Assembly (NCBI GenBank): GCA_963799365.1
Contig: CAWCWV010000008.1
Location: 1-64,000, forward strand
Length of the DNA stretch: 64,000 nt
Source of the DNA: Marinirhabdus sp963799365
GTDB taxonomy: Bacteria; Bacteroidota; Bacteroidia; Flavobacteriales; Flavobacteriaceae
Direction of reading: 5' to 3'
Every line of letters starts with the position of its first letter. The first letter of the stretch is position 1. This document shows positions 43,416 to 52,740 of this stretch, in pieces. Below the pieces are notes generated by a model. That model saw nothing but the letters and a program-made list of their open reading frames with translations, had not been told where the DNA came from and searched no databases. A program made the translations under genes and the position numbers.

Positions 43416-46400
43416 CTACGCGATCAACGCTTCGTCTTCCTCATCTTTTTTATCAGTTAAATCAATTCCTCTTTTCTTCACTGTATCAAAGAACACTGGT
43501 GTTGCGATGAACAATGAAGAGTAAGTTCCTACTATTACACCCACGATTAATGCAAAGATCAATCCGCGGATAGATTCGGCTCCTATAAAGAAGATACACA
43601 ACAATACAATTAAAGTAGTGATTGAGGTGTTTAATGTACGACTCAAAGTGCTATTTAATGCACTGTTAATGATGCGGTTCATCTTCCAACCTGGATGCTC
43701 GTTAAAGAATTCTCGAATACGGTCAAAAACTACCACGGTATCATTAAGTGAATACCCAATTACTGTCAGAATCGCCGCAATGAAACTTTGACCAATCTCC
43801 ATACTAAATGGCATAAATTGGTGCGTCAAAGAGAAGATACCCAACACGATTAAGACATCATGAAATACCGCTGCTACAGCACCTAAACTAAATTGCCATC
43901 TTCTAAAACGGAGTAAGATATACAAGAACACCACAACGAGTGATCCTAATACCGCCCAGAAAGACGACTTCTTAATATCATCGGCAATGGTTGGACTTAC
44001 TTTGTAGTACTCCATACGGCCTGCCACCTTGTTGTCATCGTCGGCCTTAAATTGCTCCAAAGTCATAGTAGCAGGAAGATTAGGCTTTAACGCTTCAAAA
44101 AGAGTTGCTTCTACCTCGTTATCTACAGCAGCACTTGTTTCATCTACTTTGTATTTTGTAGTAATTTTTAACTGGTTATCTGCACCGTAGGTTTTTGCTT
44201 CGGCACTTTCAAACACAGCAACTAAGTCACTTTCGATTTGCGAAGGATTTACATCCTTATCAAAACGAACTGTATAGGTGCGTCCTCCAACAAAATCTAC
44301 ACCCTGATTAAGACCAACTGTGAATAAAGATCCTAAACTAATAGCAATTAAAATTCCTGAAATAACATACGCAATCTTACGCTTTCCGAGGAAGTTGATA
44401 TTTACATTCTTAAATAAATTCTTGGTCATTCCTGTAGAACACGGTAATGGCTTACCATTTTTCGTGTAACGGTCTATAAATAATCTTGTAATAAAGATTG
44501 CAGTAAACAATGAGGTTACAATACCAATTAATAGCGTGGTTGCAAAACCTTGGATGGGTCCTGTCCCGAATACTAATAAGATAAGTCCTGTAAGACCTGT
44601 TGTAATGTTTGCATCTAAAATAGAAGAAAGTGCATTCTTGAAACCATCATTAATAGCGTCGCGTTGCGCTTTTCCTTTGGCAAGTTCTTCTCTTATTCTC
44701 TCAAAAATAAGTACGTTCGCATCTACCGAAATACCTATGGTTAATACAATACCTGCAATACCAGGAAGCGTTAATACAGCCCCAAGTCCTGCTAAAATTC
44801 CGAAGATAAACAAAATGTTTACCACCAAGGCAACATCGGCAAAGGCACCGGCTTTTCCGTAGTAGAAAATCATCCATAGCAATACAAATGCCAAAGCAAT
44901 TCCAAACGAAATCATACCACTATCAATAGCTTCTTGACCAAGTGTAGGCCCCACTACTTCTGCCTGAATAATATCTGCAGATGCAGGAAGTTTACCAGCC
45001 CGCAGTACGTTTGCTAAATCCTGACCTTGCGCAATCGTAAAATCTCCTGTTATTTCACTTCGTCCTCCGGCAATAGGTCCAGAAGTTACGCCTGGCGCAG
45101 AGTAAACTACATCATCCAATACAATAGCAATCTGGCTTTTGTTGGTAAATGCCTCACCCGTCATTTCTTCCCACTTCTTAGCTCCAGTTCCATTCATTTG
45201 CATACTTACAGCTACCCGTCCTACTTGATCGTATGTTTGGACTGCATCTGTAACAACACCACCACTTAATGGTGCTTCGTTTTCACGATTCCCTACTAGT
45301 GCATACAAGTCTACGTATTCAAGGTTTTCTGTTTCACCATCTATAGTAACTTCTCTTGTTGTTGGTAATCCCCATACAAATTTTGCATAACGCAACTCTG
45401 TTGGTAACAACTGGCGAACTTGAGGATTCGCTAGATATTCTTTTACTGTTTCTAAATCTTTGTTCTCAATAGAAGCAATAATTGGCGAGCCTGGTGCTCC
45501 AAACTGAATTTTAGACAATAATGGATTGTTTACGGCTGGATCGTCGGAAGCGTCAGCCTCTGAATCTTCTCCTAATAAACTTTCAAGATCGTCTTGTTCC
45601 TCTGCATTTTCAGAGGCTATTGCAGAACTGTCTTGAGCAACTTCGGTTCCTTCTTCTGCGGTTAAGTCTGTTTGTTCTCCTTCTGTCTCAGTAGTTGGAG
45701 AAATCATTGTTTTCAATTTTGCATCTGCTTCGAACAAAAAGTTCTGAAAACTTTCCGCTTTGTAAGCAGTCCAGAATTCCAATTGTGCAGTACTCTGTAA
45801 CAAATCTTTAGTACGCTCAATATCTTTTGCTCCCGGTAACTCTACTAAGATACGGCCAGAGTTTCCTAAACGCTGCAGGTTAGGTTGTGTAACGCCAAAC
45901 TTATCTATACGCTTACGCAATACTTCAAAAGCTGAGGCGATAGACTCATCAATTTTTCTGAGAATAACGGCCTTTACCTCGTCATTGCTTACATTGGTAC
46001 TTTCAATAGCATCTTCCAGATTTTTGTTGAAGAAAATGTTGGGAGACGCTAACTTATTGTCTCCAGGTAATTCCTCAAAAGCCTTAAAAAAAGACTCTGC
46101 GTAGGTGTCTTGTGAGTCCTTCTGAAGTTCATCTGCATTGGCCAACGCTTGGTTGAAAGCAGGATCTTTGGTATTGTTTGCCAATCCAGACAAGATATCT
46201 TTTACTGATACTTGAAGGATTACGTTAATACCACCTTTAAGGTCGAGACCTTTGTTTAATTCTTTTTCCTTAGCCGTTTTGTAATCTATTCCAAGCATCT
46301 GCGGCTCGTTGGTGGCGTCTAGCAAGTATTGTGCTTCTGCTTTTTGTCTTTCGGCTGGTTCTGTCTCAGGAAAGTTGCTTTTTGCATATTCCTTGGCATC

Positions 46401-46499
46401 AGTTTCTACCTTATTTGCAATGTAGGTGTACGATAATTGGTACAAACTCACAATCCCAAAAAGGATAGCAAACACGGTAATAAGTCCTTTATTTTGCAT
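43416..46499 (-). CDS. secDF: Protein translocase subunit SecDF (fused)
   Basis: Uses the proton gradient to pull preproteins out of SecYEG. The 1027 residues are a SecD-SecF fusion. The SecD half has the P1 domain (KGLDLKGGINVILQ, KRIDKFGVTQPNLQRLG), GRSEITGDFTIAQGQDLANVLRAGKLPA, and VDANVLIFERIREELAKG. The SecF half starts near 680 (VDFVGGRTYTVRF) and has GYSLNDTVVVFDRIRE. About 12 helices result. The P1 domain has an unusual acidic insert (about 262-315, rich in Glu and Asp, with Ser and Ala). A full promoter lies about 50 nt upstream. Confidence 0.97.
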   Translation of the reverse strand: MQNKGLITVFAILFGIVSLYQLSYTYIANKVETDAKEYAKSNFPETEPAERQKAEAQYLLDATNEPQMLGIDYKTAKEKELNKGLDLKGGINVILQVSVKDILSGLANNTKDPAFNQALANADELQKDSQDTYAESFFKAFEELPGDNKLASPNIFFNKNLEDAIESTNVSNDEVKAVILRKIDESIASAFEVLRKRIDKFGVTQPNLQRLGNSGRILVELPGAKDIERTKDLLQSTAQLEFWTAYKAESFQNFLFEADAKLKTMISPTTETEGEQTDLTAEEGTEVAQDSSAIASENAEEQDDLESLLGEDSEADASDDPAVNNPLLSKIQFGAPGSPIIASIENKDLETVKEYLANPQVRQLLPTELRYAKFVWGLPTTREVTIDGETENLEYVDLYALVGNRENEAPLSGGVVTDAVQTYDQVGRVAVSMQMNGTGAKKWEEMTGEAFTNKSQIAIVLDDVVYSAPGVTSGPIAGGRSEITGDFTIAQGQDLANVLRAGKLPASADIIQAEVVGPTLGQEAIDSGMISFGIALAFVLLWMIFYYGKAGAFADVALVVNILFIFGILAGLGAVLTLPGIAGIVLTIGISVDANVLIFERIREELAKGKAQRDAINDGFKNALSSILDANITTGLTGLILLVFGTGPIQGFATTLLIGIVTSLFTAIFITRLFIDRYTKNGKPLPCSTGMTKNLFKNVNINFLGKRKIAYVISGILIAISLGSLFTVGLNQGVDFVGGRTYTVRFDKDVNPSQIESDLVAVFESAEAKTYGADNQLKITTKYKVDETSAAVDNEVEATLFEALKPNLPATMTLEQFKADDDNKVAGRMEYYKVSPTIADDIKKSSFWAVLGSLVVVFLYILLRFRRWQFSLGAVAAVFHDVLIVLGIFSLTHQFMPFSMEIGQSFIAAILTVIGYSLNDTVVVFDRIREFFNEHPGWKMNRIINSALNSTLSRTLNTSITTLIVLLCIFFIGAESIRGLIFALIVGVIVGTYSSLFIATPVFFDTVKKRGIDLTDKKDEEDEALIA

Positions 46500-46549
46500 T
46501 TTGTGTTGTTTTTGTGTGTTGAATTTTAATCTCGAAATTTACGAGCGGG

Positions 46550-46580
46550 CAAATATATACTTTACCGTTTCATTCAACAA
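46550..46580 (-). promoter_or_regulatory. secDF promoter
   Basis: On the minus strand TTG (46580-46578 or 46577-46575), 20 or 17 bp, TATATTTG (46557-46550). The transcript should start about 44 nt before the secDF ATG. Confidence 0.7.
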
Positions 46581-46760
46581 TTAATACTAATGATTAAATC
46601 TATTTTTTATGAAAAGCTATCTACTAAAAGTAGCAACTATTTGTAGTTCGAAAATCCATGCTGATTTTATTTCAACAATTTGGTTTTCTGAACAGTACAG
46701 TGATTGAAGGATAGGATATTTTTTGAAAAGCTAATCAGATAATGTTAGCGAGTATACCCT

Positions 46761-47375
46761 TTAAGACAAGGGCCCTGCGCGCACTTCGGGTATTTTATAA
46801 GAAGTAGTGTCTATACGTAGTGTTTCATCTCCGTAAAGGGTGCAAGCTACTTTTTTTATAGTATTTCGGATTGTGAAATCTATACTGGCATTTCCTGCAA
46901 AATGCACTGGATTAATATACCAATCGTTTCCAGACCTTATCTCAACTAAAGAGCCATTTAAATCCATAGCTGCATCTGTTGCAGTTTGGATTTCACTTAC
47001 GTTAAGTTCGTAGGTTGCGGTATCGCTGTTAAAAGGTTGGCTTGAAGAATCGCCATCAGAATTATAACCAACGTATCCTAATTCTAAATACGCATGCTTG
47101 GAAAATAAATCTTTCACTATAGCCACCTCTAGGGTACTATAGTAAGTGATTTTTAGTTTTCCATCAATTGTTTTTACTACTTGTATCCGTTGTACGCCTA
47201 TAGATTGCAACTGTTTTGTAACAATCGCTATGGTGTTTTCGGTTTCATTGGCGCTAACCGCATCTGTATCAAACTGAACCACAATTTCCTGGTTTGGCAC
47301 AGCAGTTTGCTCCATGCTTATTCCTAAGAAAGCGAGAGCAACAATTACTACACCAATAAACCATTTCGAGTTCAT
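46761..47375 (-). CDS. Membrane-anchored protein resembling the SecD P1 domain
   Basis: A 204-residue protein with one N-terminal hydrophobic anchor (FIGVVIVALAFLGI) and a periplasmic part. I do not know the family, but residues 48-98 (VTKQLQSIGVQRIQVV...LELGYV) follow the SecD P1 pattern seen in the secDF next door (KRIDKFGVTQPNLQRL...LLQSTAQLEFW), suggesting a SecD-derived periplasmic domain without the transporter core. It lies 260 nt upstream of secDF on the same strand. A role beside SecDF in late secretion is inference. The upstream neighbour is mdh on the same strand. Confidence 0.6.
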   Translation of the reverse strand: MNSKWFIGVVIVALAFLGISMEQTAVPNQEIVVQFDTDAVSANETENTIAIVTKQLQSIGVQRIQVVKTIDGKLKITYYSTLEVAIVKDLFSKHAYLELGYVGYNSDGDSSSQPFNSDTATYELNVSEIQTATDAAMDLNGSLVEIRSGNDWYINPVHFAGNASIDFTIRNTIKKVACTLYGDETLRIDTTSYKIPEVRAGPLS

Positions 47376-47490
47376 GCGCCAAATATAGTAAAAATAGATT
47401 GGAGAGGTGAGATTTGAGAGATGAGAATTTTAGCAACGCTTTACTGAACCTAGTGGATTCAAAATTCTAAACTCAATATTGAATTCAAAA

Positions 47491-47521
47491 AAACCACACA
47501 ATTTTAAAAACTGTGTGGTTT
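47491..47521 (-). terminator. Terminator after mdh
   Basis: AAACCACACA and TGTGTGGTTT form a 10-bp perfect stem around an A/T-rich loop, 24 nt past the mdh stop; the A-run on the plus strand gives the minus-strand transcript its U-run. Confidence 0.85.
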
Positions 47522-47544
47522 AATATGGTGGATTATAATTTATT

Positions 47545-48471
47545 TTACAATTCCAACAAGCTGTTGGTTTTGCTCACACCTTCTGCACTTTCTTTCATAT
47601 GTGCTTTTTCGGCATCGTTCAATTCTATCTCTACTATTTTTTCAATACCGTTGCTCCCTAATATTACAGGTGCTCCAATACAAAGGTCATTTAATCCGTA
47701 TTCTCCTTCCAAAAGTACTGAGCAAGGGAACATTTTTTTCTGGTCGCAGGCTATGGCTTGAACCAAAGCACTTACAGCTGCACCTGGAGCATACCACGCA
47801 GACGTGCCTAATAATTTGGTTAAGGTTGCACCACCTACTTTGGTGTCTTCTAATACTTGACTTAGTCTTTCTTCAGAAATAAACTCACTTACAGGAACAC
47901 TATTTCTCGTTGCCAATCGTGTTAATGGCACCATTCCAGTGTCGCTATGACCACCTAGTACCATACCGTCTACATCACTAATGGGTGCTTCCAGCGCTTC
48001 GGCTAAACGGTATTTAAAACGTGCGCTATCTAAAGCTCCTCCCATACCAATGATTCGGTTTTTAGGCAATCCTGTAGTTTTGTGAACCAAATATGTCATA
48101 GTATCCATTGGATTACTTACTACAATGATGATCGTGTCTGGAGAATGTTTGATCAAGTCTGAAGAAACAGATTTTACAATTCCGGCATTAATTCCTATTA
48201 ACTCCTCACGCGTCATTCCTGGTTTTCTTGGAATTCCAGAAGTGATGACACAAATATCACTCTTTGCAGTTTTACTGTAGTCGTTGGTAGAACCTGTTAT
48301 TTTGGTATCGAAACCATTTAATGAAGCTGTTTGCATCAGGTCCATCGCTTTTCCTTCGGCATAACCTTCTTTAATGTCTAACAATACAACTTCACTTGCA
48401 AAATTTTTAATGGCAATGTACTCGGCACAACTAGCACCTACTGCACCTGCTCCTACTACAGTTACTTTCAT
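47545..48471 (-). CDS. mdh: Malate dehydrogenase
   Basis: NAD-dependent oxidation of malate to oxaloacetate in the TCA cycle. The 308 residues are of the LDH-like type: Rossmann motif VVGAGAVGASCAEY, the second Asp (LLDIKEG), the active-site loop with ITSGIPRKPGMTREELIG (Arg substrate ligands), VSNPMDTMTYL, and the catalytic His in VLGGHSDTGMVPL. Arg at the loop and the Met after it favour malate over lactate. Confidence 0.97.
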   Translation of the reverse strand: MKVTVVGAGAVGASCAEYIAIKNFASEVVLLDIKEGYAEGKAMDLMQTASLNGFDTKITGSTNDYSKTAKSDICVITSGIPRKPGMTREELIGINAGIVKSVSSDLIKHSPDTIIIVVSNPMDTMTYLVHKTTGLPKNRIIGMGGALDSARFKYRLAEALEAPISDVDGMVLGGHSDTGMVPLTRLATRNSVPVSEFISEERLSQVLEDTKVGGATLTKLLGTSAWYAPGAAVSALVQAIACDQKKMFPCSVLLEGEYGLNDLCIGAPVILGSNGIEKIVEIELNDAEKAHMKESAEGVSKTNSLLEL

Positions 48472-48591
48472 TTTTTTAATTATTTATTGCTCGCTGCTGG
48501 TGCAACTCACATTGGTTATTATTTATTATTTGTTGCTTTTAGCAACTATTTCTATTTCCTATTACTTAACGTTATCTTCGGAAATTTGACA

Positions 48592-48599
48592 CAAAAATA
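48592..48599 (-). promoter_or_regulatory. Possible -7 element for mdh
   Basis: TATTTTTG on the minus strand matches TAnnTTTG, 121 nt before the mdh ATG. The nearest -33 TTG is 27 bp away (48629-48627), longer than usual. The rest of the 238-nt gap has only A/T-rich imperfect repeats. Confidence 0.4.
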
Positions 48600-48709
48600 C
48601 AATTCTTGCTATATATATCATGATAACAAAGGGTTAAAATAAAGTAAGAGCCCAGAAGCACGAGCGACGAATTCTGAAACTTAAAAAAAGATGTTACTAT
48701 ATAAAATTT

Positions 48710-49558
48710 TTAATGATGCCCAAACCACTCCTTTCGAACTTGATACGGATAGCGCTCATATATTATATTGTCTTCGTTAATTGTATTTCCTTTTAAAATA
48801 TCATCTTTGGCTTCAGTAAATAGAAGTTTCGCTTCTTCAACTTTTCCCAGATTATATAAGCAACCAGTTTTATAATATTTTACATCGCCAAAGTTTGGAT
48901 ATTTCAGCAAAGCTTCGTCAAAAGATTGTATCGCATTTTCGTACTCGTTCATTTCCATTTGTGCTATTCCCAAATACATCAAATCTAAAAAATGAACCCA
49001 ATCCCGTCCGCCGTTGGCTTCTGTTTGAGAAATACTCTTTTCCAAATTAATTTGTGCTTTTTCAAATTCATTTAATTGAAGGTAGCTAATTCCTATATAA
49101 AAATAATACGTATGGTCCATTACGTAGCCTTCCCCATGTAGTTGAAGGTACTTTTCAAAATCTGCTATGGCACTTTTATAGTTTTTCGAGAAAATACATT
49201 CCATAAAACCTTTGTAGTCCAAATACTTCTGGGAGTTAAGTTCCGCAGCTTTTGTTAGAAATGGTAACCCAAGTTCGTCTTTATCTTGTTTGTACAGAGG
49301 CATTGCCCGTTGTTGGTAAAAATAAGCTATCGTTGGATAATCGAGAATAATACTATCTAGCGCATCTCTTCTTGCTTGTGAATTAATGCCATAATCACGT
49401 AAAGAATCCATTACTTGGTCTGTAATAGAATCTCTTTGAAAAACTGTATAGGCATCTGTAGTTTGTGCTTTTTGATCCTCAAAATCTGAATTACACGCAA
49501 ATAGAAACAATCCTGCAACCATAAAAAAACCAAAATTGGTAGGTGTTATTTTCTTCAT
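48710..49558 (-). CDS. TPR-repeat lipoprotein
   Basis: A 282-residue protein with a lipoprotein signal (lipobox LFAC, Cys22) and about five tetratricopeptide repeats (for example YFYIGISYLQLNEFEKAQIN and LMYLGIAQMEMNEYENAIQS), which make a scaffold for protein binding. Function unknown. It lies downstream of gyrB on the same strand but after a terminator. Confidence 0.88.
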   Translation of the reverse strand: MKKITPTNFGFFMVAGLFLFACNSDFEDQKAQTTDAYTVFQRDSITDQVMDSLRDYGINSQARRDALDSIILDYPTIAYFYQQRAMPLYKQDKDELGLPFLTKAAELNSQKYLDYKGFMECIFSKNYKSAIADFEKYLQLHGEGYVMDHTYYFYIGISYLQLNEFEKAQINLEKSISQTEANGGRDWVHFLDLMYLGIAQMEMNEYENAIQSFDEALLKYPNFGDVKYYKTGCLYNLGKVEEAKLLFTEAKDDILKGNTINEDNIIYERYPYQVRKEWFGHH

Positions 49559-49583
49559 ATAGATATTTCAACAAAAATTAAAA

Positions 49584-49611
49584 CAAAAAGACCCTCGAAA
49601 AGAGAGTCTTT
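49584..49611 (-). terminator. Terminator after gyrB
   Basis: On the minus strand AAAGACTCTC, loop TTTTC, GAGGGTCTTT and a U-run: a 10-bp stem with one G-U pair, about 75 nt after the gyrB stop and before the TPR gene. Confidence 0.82.
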
Positions 49612-49686
49612 AAATATAATGTTATGATTTAAGGTAACTGATTGATTCTAAAAAATCTCTTAGGATTTTACAGAAATGCACCGAAG

Positions 49687-51627
49687 TTACGCGTCAATAT
49701 TCGCATAAACAGCATTCTTTTCAATAAACTCTCTACGCGGCGGAACTTCGTCTCCCATAAGCATAGAGAAAATCCTATCTGCTTCGGTTCCATTATCTAT
49801 GGTTACCTGGCGTAGGGTTCTAAACTCTGGATTCATAGTAGTATCCCATAACTGAGAGGCATTCATCTCTCCAAGACCTTTATAACGCTGGATTCCTGCA
49901 CTTCCTCCAAATTGTTCATTAAGAGCATCACGCTCTTTATCACTCCAAGCATATTCTTTCTTCTGGCCTTTTTTTACCAAGTATAATGGAGGCGTCGCAA
50001 TGTATACGTGTCCTGCTTCTACAAGGTCTTTCATATACCTAAAGAAAAAAGTTAATATTAAGGTAGAAATGTGACTACCATCTACATCGGCATCACACAT
50101 TATTACTACTTTATGGTATCTTAATTTTGAAATATTTAAAGCTTTACTGTCTTCTTCGGTGCCAATAGTAACGCCTAATGCAGTAAAAATATTCCTTATT
50201 TCTTCATTTTCAAAAACCTTATGTTGCATGGCCTTTTCCACGTTCAGAATCTTACCACGCAAAGGCAAAATTGCCTGGAAGTTACGGTCACGGCCCTGTT
50301 TCGCAGTTCCACCTGCCGAATCTCCCTCAACGAGAAAAACTTCACATTTTTCAGGATCTTGTTCAGAACAGTCTGAAAGCTTTCCTGGTAATCCTCCACC
50401 ACTCATCACTGTTTTACGCTGCACCATTTCACGCGCTTTGCGTGCGGCATGACGCGCCGTTGCAGCTAAAATTACTTTTTGAACAATAATTTTAGCATCG
50501 TTCGGATTTTCTTCTAAGTAGTTCTCGAGCATTTCAGAAACAGCCTGACTTACTGCGCTTGTTACTTCACGATTTCCTAACTTGGTTTTTGTCTGTCCTT
50601 CAAATTGTGGCTCCTGTACTTTTACCGAAATAATGGCAGTTAAACCTTCACGGAAATCATCTCCAGCAATGTCAAATTTCAATTTATCCAACATACCTGA
50701 AGCATCTGCATACTTCTTCAACGTCGTTGTTAATCCACGTCTAAAACCACTTAAATGGGTTCCTCCTTCATGGGTATTAATATTGTTTACATACGAGTGT
50801 AAGTTTTCACTATACGAAGTGTTATACACCATCGCTACTTCAACCGGCACACCGTTTTTCTCCCCTTCCATGGAAATTACACCAGCAATTAAAGGTTCAC
50901 GATTACCATCCAGAAAGCGAATAAATTCAGGCAGCCCTTCATCACTATGAAAAGTTTCACCAATAAACTCACCTTTTTCATCCGTTTCTCGCTTATCGAG
51001 AAGCGTTATGGTAATTCCTTTATTCAGAAAAGCTAATTCACGTAGACGACTCGCCAACGTATCGTAATTATACTCACGTGTTTGCTGAAATATTTGCTCG
51101 TCCGGTCTAAAGGTTACAACAGTACCTCTTTCGTCTGTTTCACCTACGGGCTTTACAGGGTAAAGTGGTTTTCCTCTTTCGTACTCTTGCTGATAAATTT
51201 TACCATCGCGATATACTGTAGCTGTTAAATGTTCCGACAGCGCGTTTACACAACTCACTCCAACACCGTGCAGTCCTCCAGAAACTTTATAGGAATCCTT
51301 ATCAAATTTACCTCCAGCTCCAATCTTGGTCATTACAACCTGAAGCGCAGAAACACCCTCTTTTTTATGAATGTCAACAGGAATTCCACGGCCATTATCC
51401 TTAGTAGTAACCGAGTTATCTTCGTTTATAATTACACTTATGGTATCACAATGCCCTGCAAGCGCCTCATCGATAGAGTTATCCACCACTTCATATACTA
51501 AATGGTGCAACCCTCTTACGCCAACATCTCCAATATACATGGAAGGACGCATACGCACGTGTTCCATTCCTTCCAATGCCTGAATATTTTCAGCACCGTA
51601 ATTACTTTTATCTTGTTCTTTGCTCAT
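49687..51627 (-). CDS. gyrB: DNA gyrase subunit B
   Basis: The ATPase subunit of gyrase, which introduces negative supercoils. The 646 residues have the GHKL ATPase domain (VRMRPSMYIGDVGVRGLHHL, VVDNSIDEALAGHC, GRGIPVDIHKKEG, GLHGVGVSCVNAL), the transducer, and the TOPRIM/tail region (EVFLVEGDSAGGTAKQGRD, DADVDGSHIS, QRYKGLGEMN). The length lacks the E. coli insert, as usual in this phylum. A -7 element lies 41 nt upstream. Confidence 0.98.
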   Translation of the reverse strand: MSKEQDKSNYGAENIQALEGMEHVRMRPSMYIGDVGVRGLHHLVYEVVDNSIDEALAGHCDTISVIINEDNSVTTKDNGRGIPVDIHKKEGVSALQVVMTKIGAGGKFDKDSYKVSGGLHGVGVSCVNALSEHLTATVYRDGKIYQQEYERGKPLYPVKPVGETDERGTVVTFRPDEQIFQQTREYNYDTLASRLRELAFLNKGITITLLDKRETDEKGEFIGETFHSDEGLPEFIRFLDGNREPLIAGVISMEGEKNGVPVEVAMVYNTSYSENLHSYVNNINTHEGGTHLSGFRRGLTTTLKKYADASGMLDKLKFDIAGDDFREGLTAIISVKVQEPQFEGQTKTKLGNREVTSAVSQAVSEMLENYLEENPNDAKIIVQKVILAATARHAARKAREMVQRKTVMSGGGLPGKLSDCSEQDPEKCEVFLVEGDSAGGTAKQGRDRNFQAILPLRGKILNVEKAMQHKVFENEEIRNIFTALGVTIGTEEDSKALNISKLRYHKVVIMCDADVDGSHISTLILTFFFRYMKDLVEAGHVYIATPPLYLVKKGQKKEYAWSDKERDALNEQFGGSAGIQRYKGLGEMNASQLWDTTMNPEFRTLRQVTIDNGTEADRIFSMLMGDEVPPRREFIEKNAVYANIDA

Positions 51628-51943
51628 ATAAAAATAGGTTGTTTGTATTCAAATTTTCACTAACGAACAAATATAACCAAACCACCAATAAAATAGGCTG
51701 TTTTCACGTTTTTAAAGGGGTAAGTTATTAACAAAAATTGTGGAAAAAACACAAGCTGAAGAGGCCATGTACTATTTTATCCAATGCTAAAATTTTATAC
51801 CAAATTCATCAGCTAAAAGACACCCAAACGGATTGTTAGTTTATTTCAAACTAAACGACCAAAAACGGTAATATTTTTGGTTTTTATTAACGTAAATACT
51901 AAACCTTAACCAATATCTTTAAACTTAAATTAAACTAAAACTC
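51628..51943. other. Intergenic region between divergent gyrB and DUF2911 genes
   Basis: 316 nt with no gene. It holds a TATATTTG -7 element for gyrB on the minus strand (51668-51675), a TATCTTTA -7-like element for the DUF2911 gene (51914-51921), and a TATTTTTG (51872-51879). One relaxed DnaA-box-like TGTGGAAAA (51739-51747) is present, but a single copy does not make an origin. Nothing else is seen. Confidence 0.55.
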
Positions 51944-52495
51944 ATGAAAAACAAATTCTTCACTACAGCATTAGTAGGGTTAGCCATCCTTTTTACTATT
52001 AACATGGATGCGCAAAAATTCTCAGACCTTGACAAAAGCCCTATGGATATAGCCTCATATCCTAATAGTTACAAAGAAAGTAACAAATTAGTAAAAATTG
52101 CTTACAGCAGACCAGTACTAAAAGAACGTCCTCTAAGTAAACTCGCACCCAACGGAGAAGTTTGGAGAACCGGTGCCAATGAAGCTGCAGAGATCACCCT
52201 CTACCAACCTATGAAAATTGGTGATAAAGTAGTAGAGGCAGGAACGTATTCATTATTTACAATACCAGGAGATGATACCTGGACTGTAATTTTAAGTTCA
52301 GACGTTAATGTTTGGGGCGCTTATAGCTATAACGAGGCAAATGACATTGTGAGAACCACAGGAAAGGTTACCAAAGCAGATGATGCACTAGAAGCGTTTA
52401 GTATTGTATTCGAAGAAGCAGATGGTGGTGTGCATATGCACCTTGGATGGGGAACTACAAGAGTAGCTGTTCCATTTATGTCGGTAACAATGTAG
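51944..52495 (+). CDS. Exported DUF2911-domain protein
   Basis: A 183-residue protein with a signal peptide (ends near NMDAQ) and a DUF2911 domain: ISYSRPVLKER-like AYSRPVLKERPLS, GEVWRTGANEAAEITLYQ, VEAGTYSLFTIPGDD and the terminal MHLGWGTTRVAVP. DUF2911 has no known function but is common in Bacteroidota envelopes. It is followed by a C-rich palindromic repeat pair. Confidence 0.9.
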   Translation: MKNKFFTTALVGLAILFTINMDAQKFSDLDKSPMDIASYPNSYKESNKLVKIAYSRPVLKERPLSKLAPNGEVWRTGANEAAEITLYQPMKIGDKVVEAGTYSLFTIPGDDTWTVILSSDVNVWGAYSYNEANDIVRTTGKVTKADDALEAFSIVFEEADGGVHMHLGWGTTRVAVPFMSVTM

Positions 52496-52496
52496 C

Positions 52497-52585
52497 CCCC
52501 TAGCCCCTTAAAGGGGGAAACAATTGAATATGAATTAAAAATTCCAAACTCTTCCCTTTTACACACCCTTTAGGGGGCTTGGGGC
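52497..52585. repeat. Inverted pair of C-rich palindromic repeats
   Basis: AGCCCCCTAGCCCCTTAAAG (then GGGG) on the left and CCCTTTAGGGGGCTTGGGGC on the right are two copies of one motif in opposite orientation, about 50 bp apart. The palindrome at 3844-3859 belongs to the same family. The pair lies right after a stop codon and may act as a terminator or mRNA-end structure. Confidence 0.65.
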
Positions 52586-52740
52586 AAGAATTTGGGATTT
52601 CTTATTTGAAATTTTTTAGAAACTACGGAATATTGAGATACCTATGTGTTTGTCCTTCGACTCCCTGCCAGACGAAGTCATTCAGGCGGGCGCTCAGGAA
52701 CCTTAGGGCGCTATTTTTTAGACTATTAGGTCTCCAACGA

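Noticed and set aside
51739..51747. DnaA-box-like TGTGGAAAA near gyrB as part of a replication origin
   Set aside because: A single relaxed match in A/T-rich DNA; no cluster of boxes, and dnaA is not in the window.
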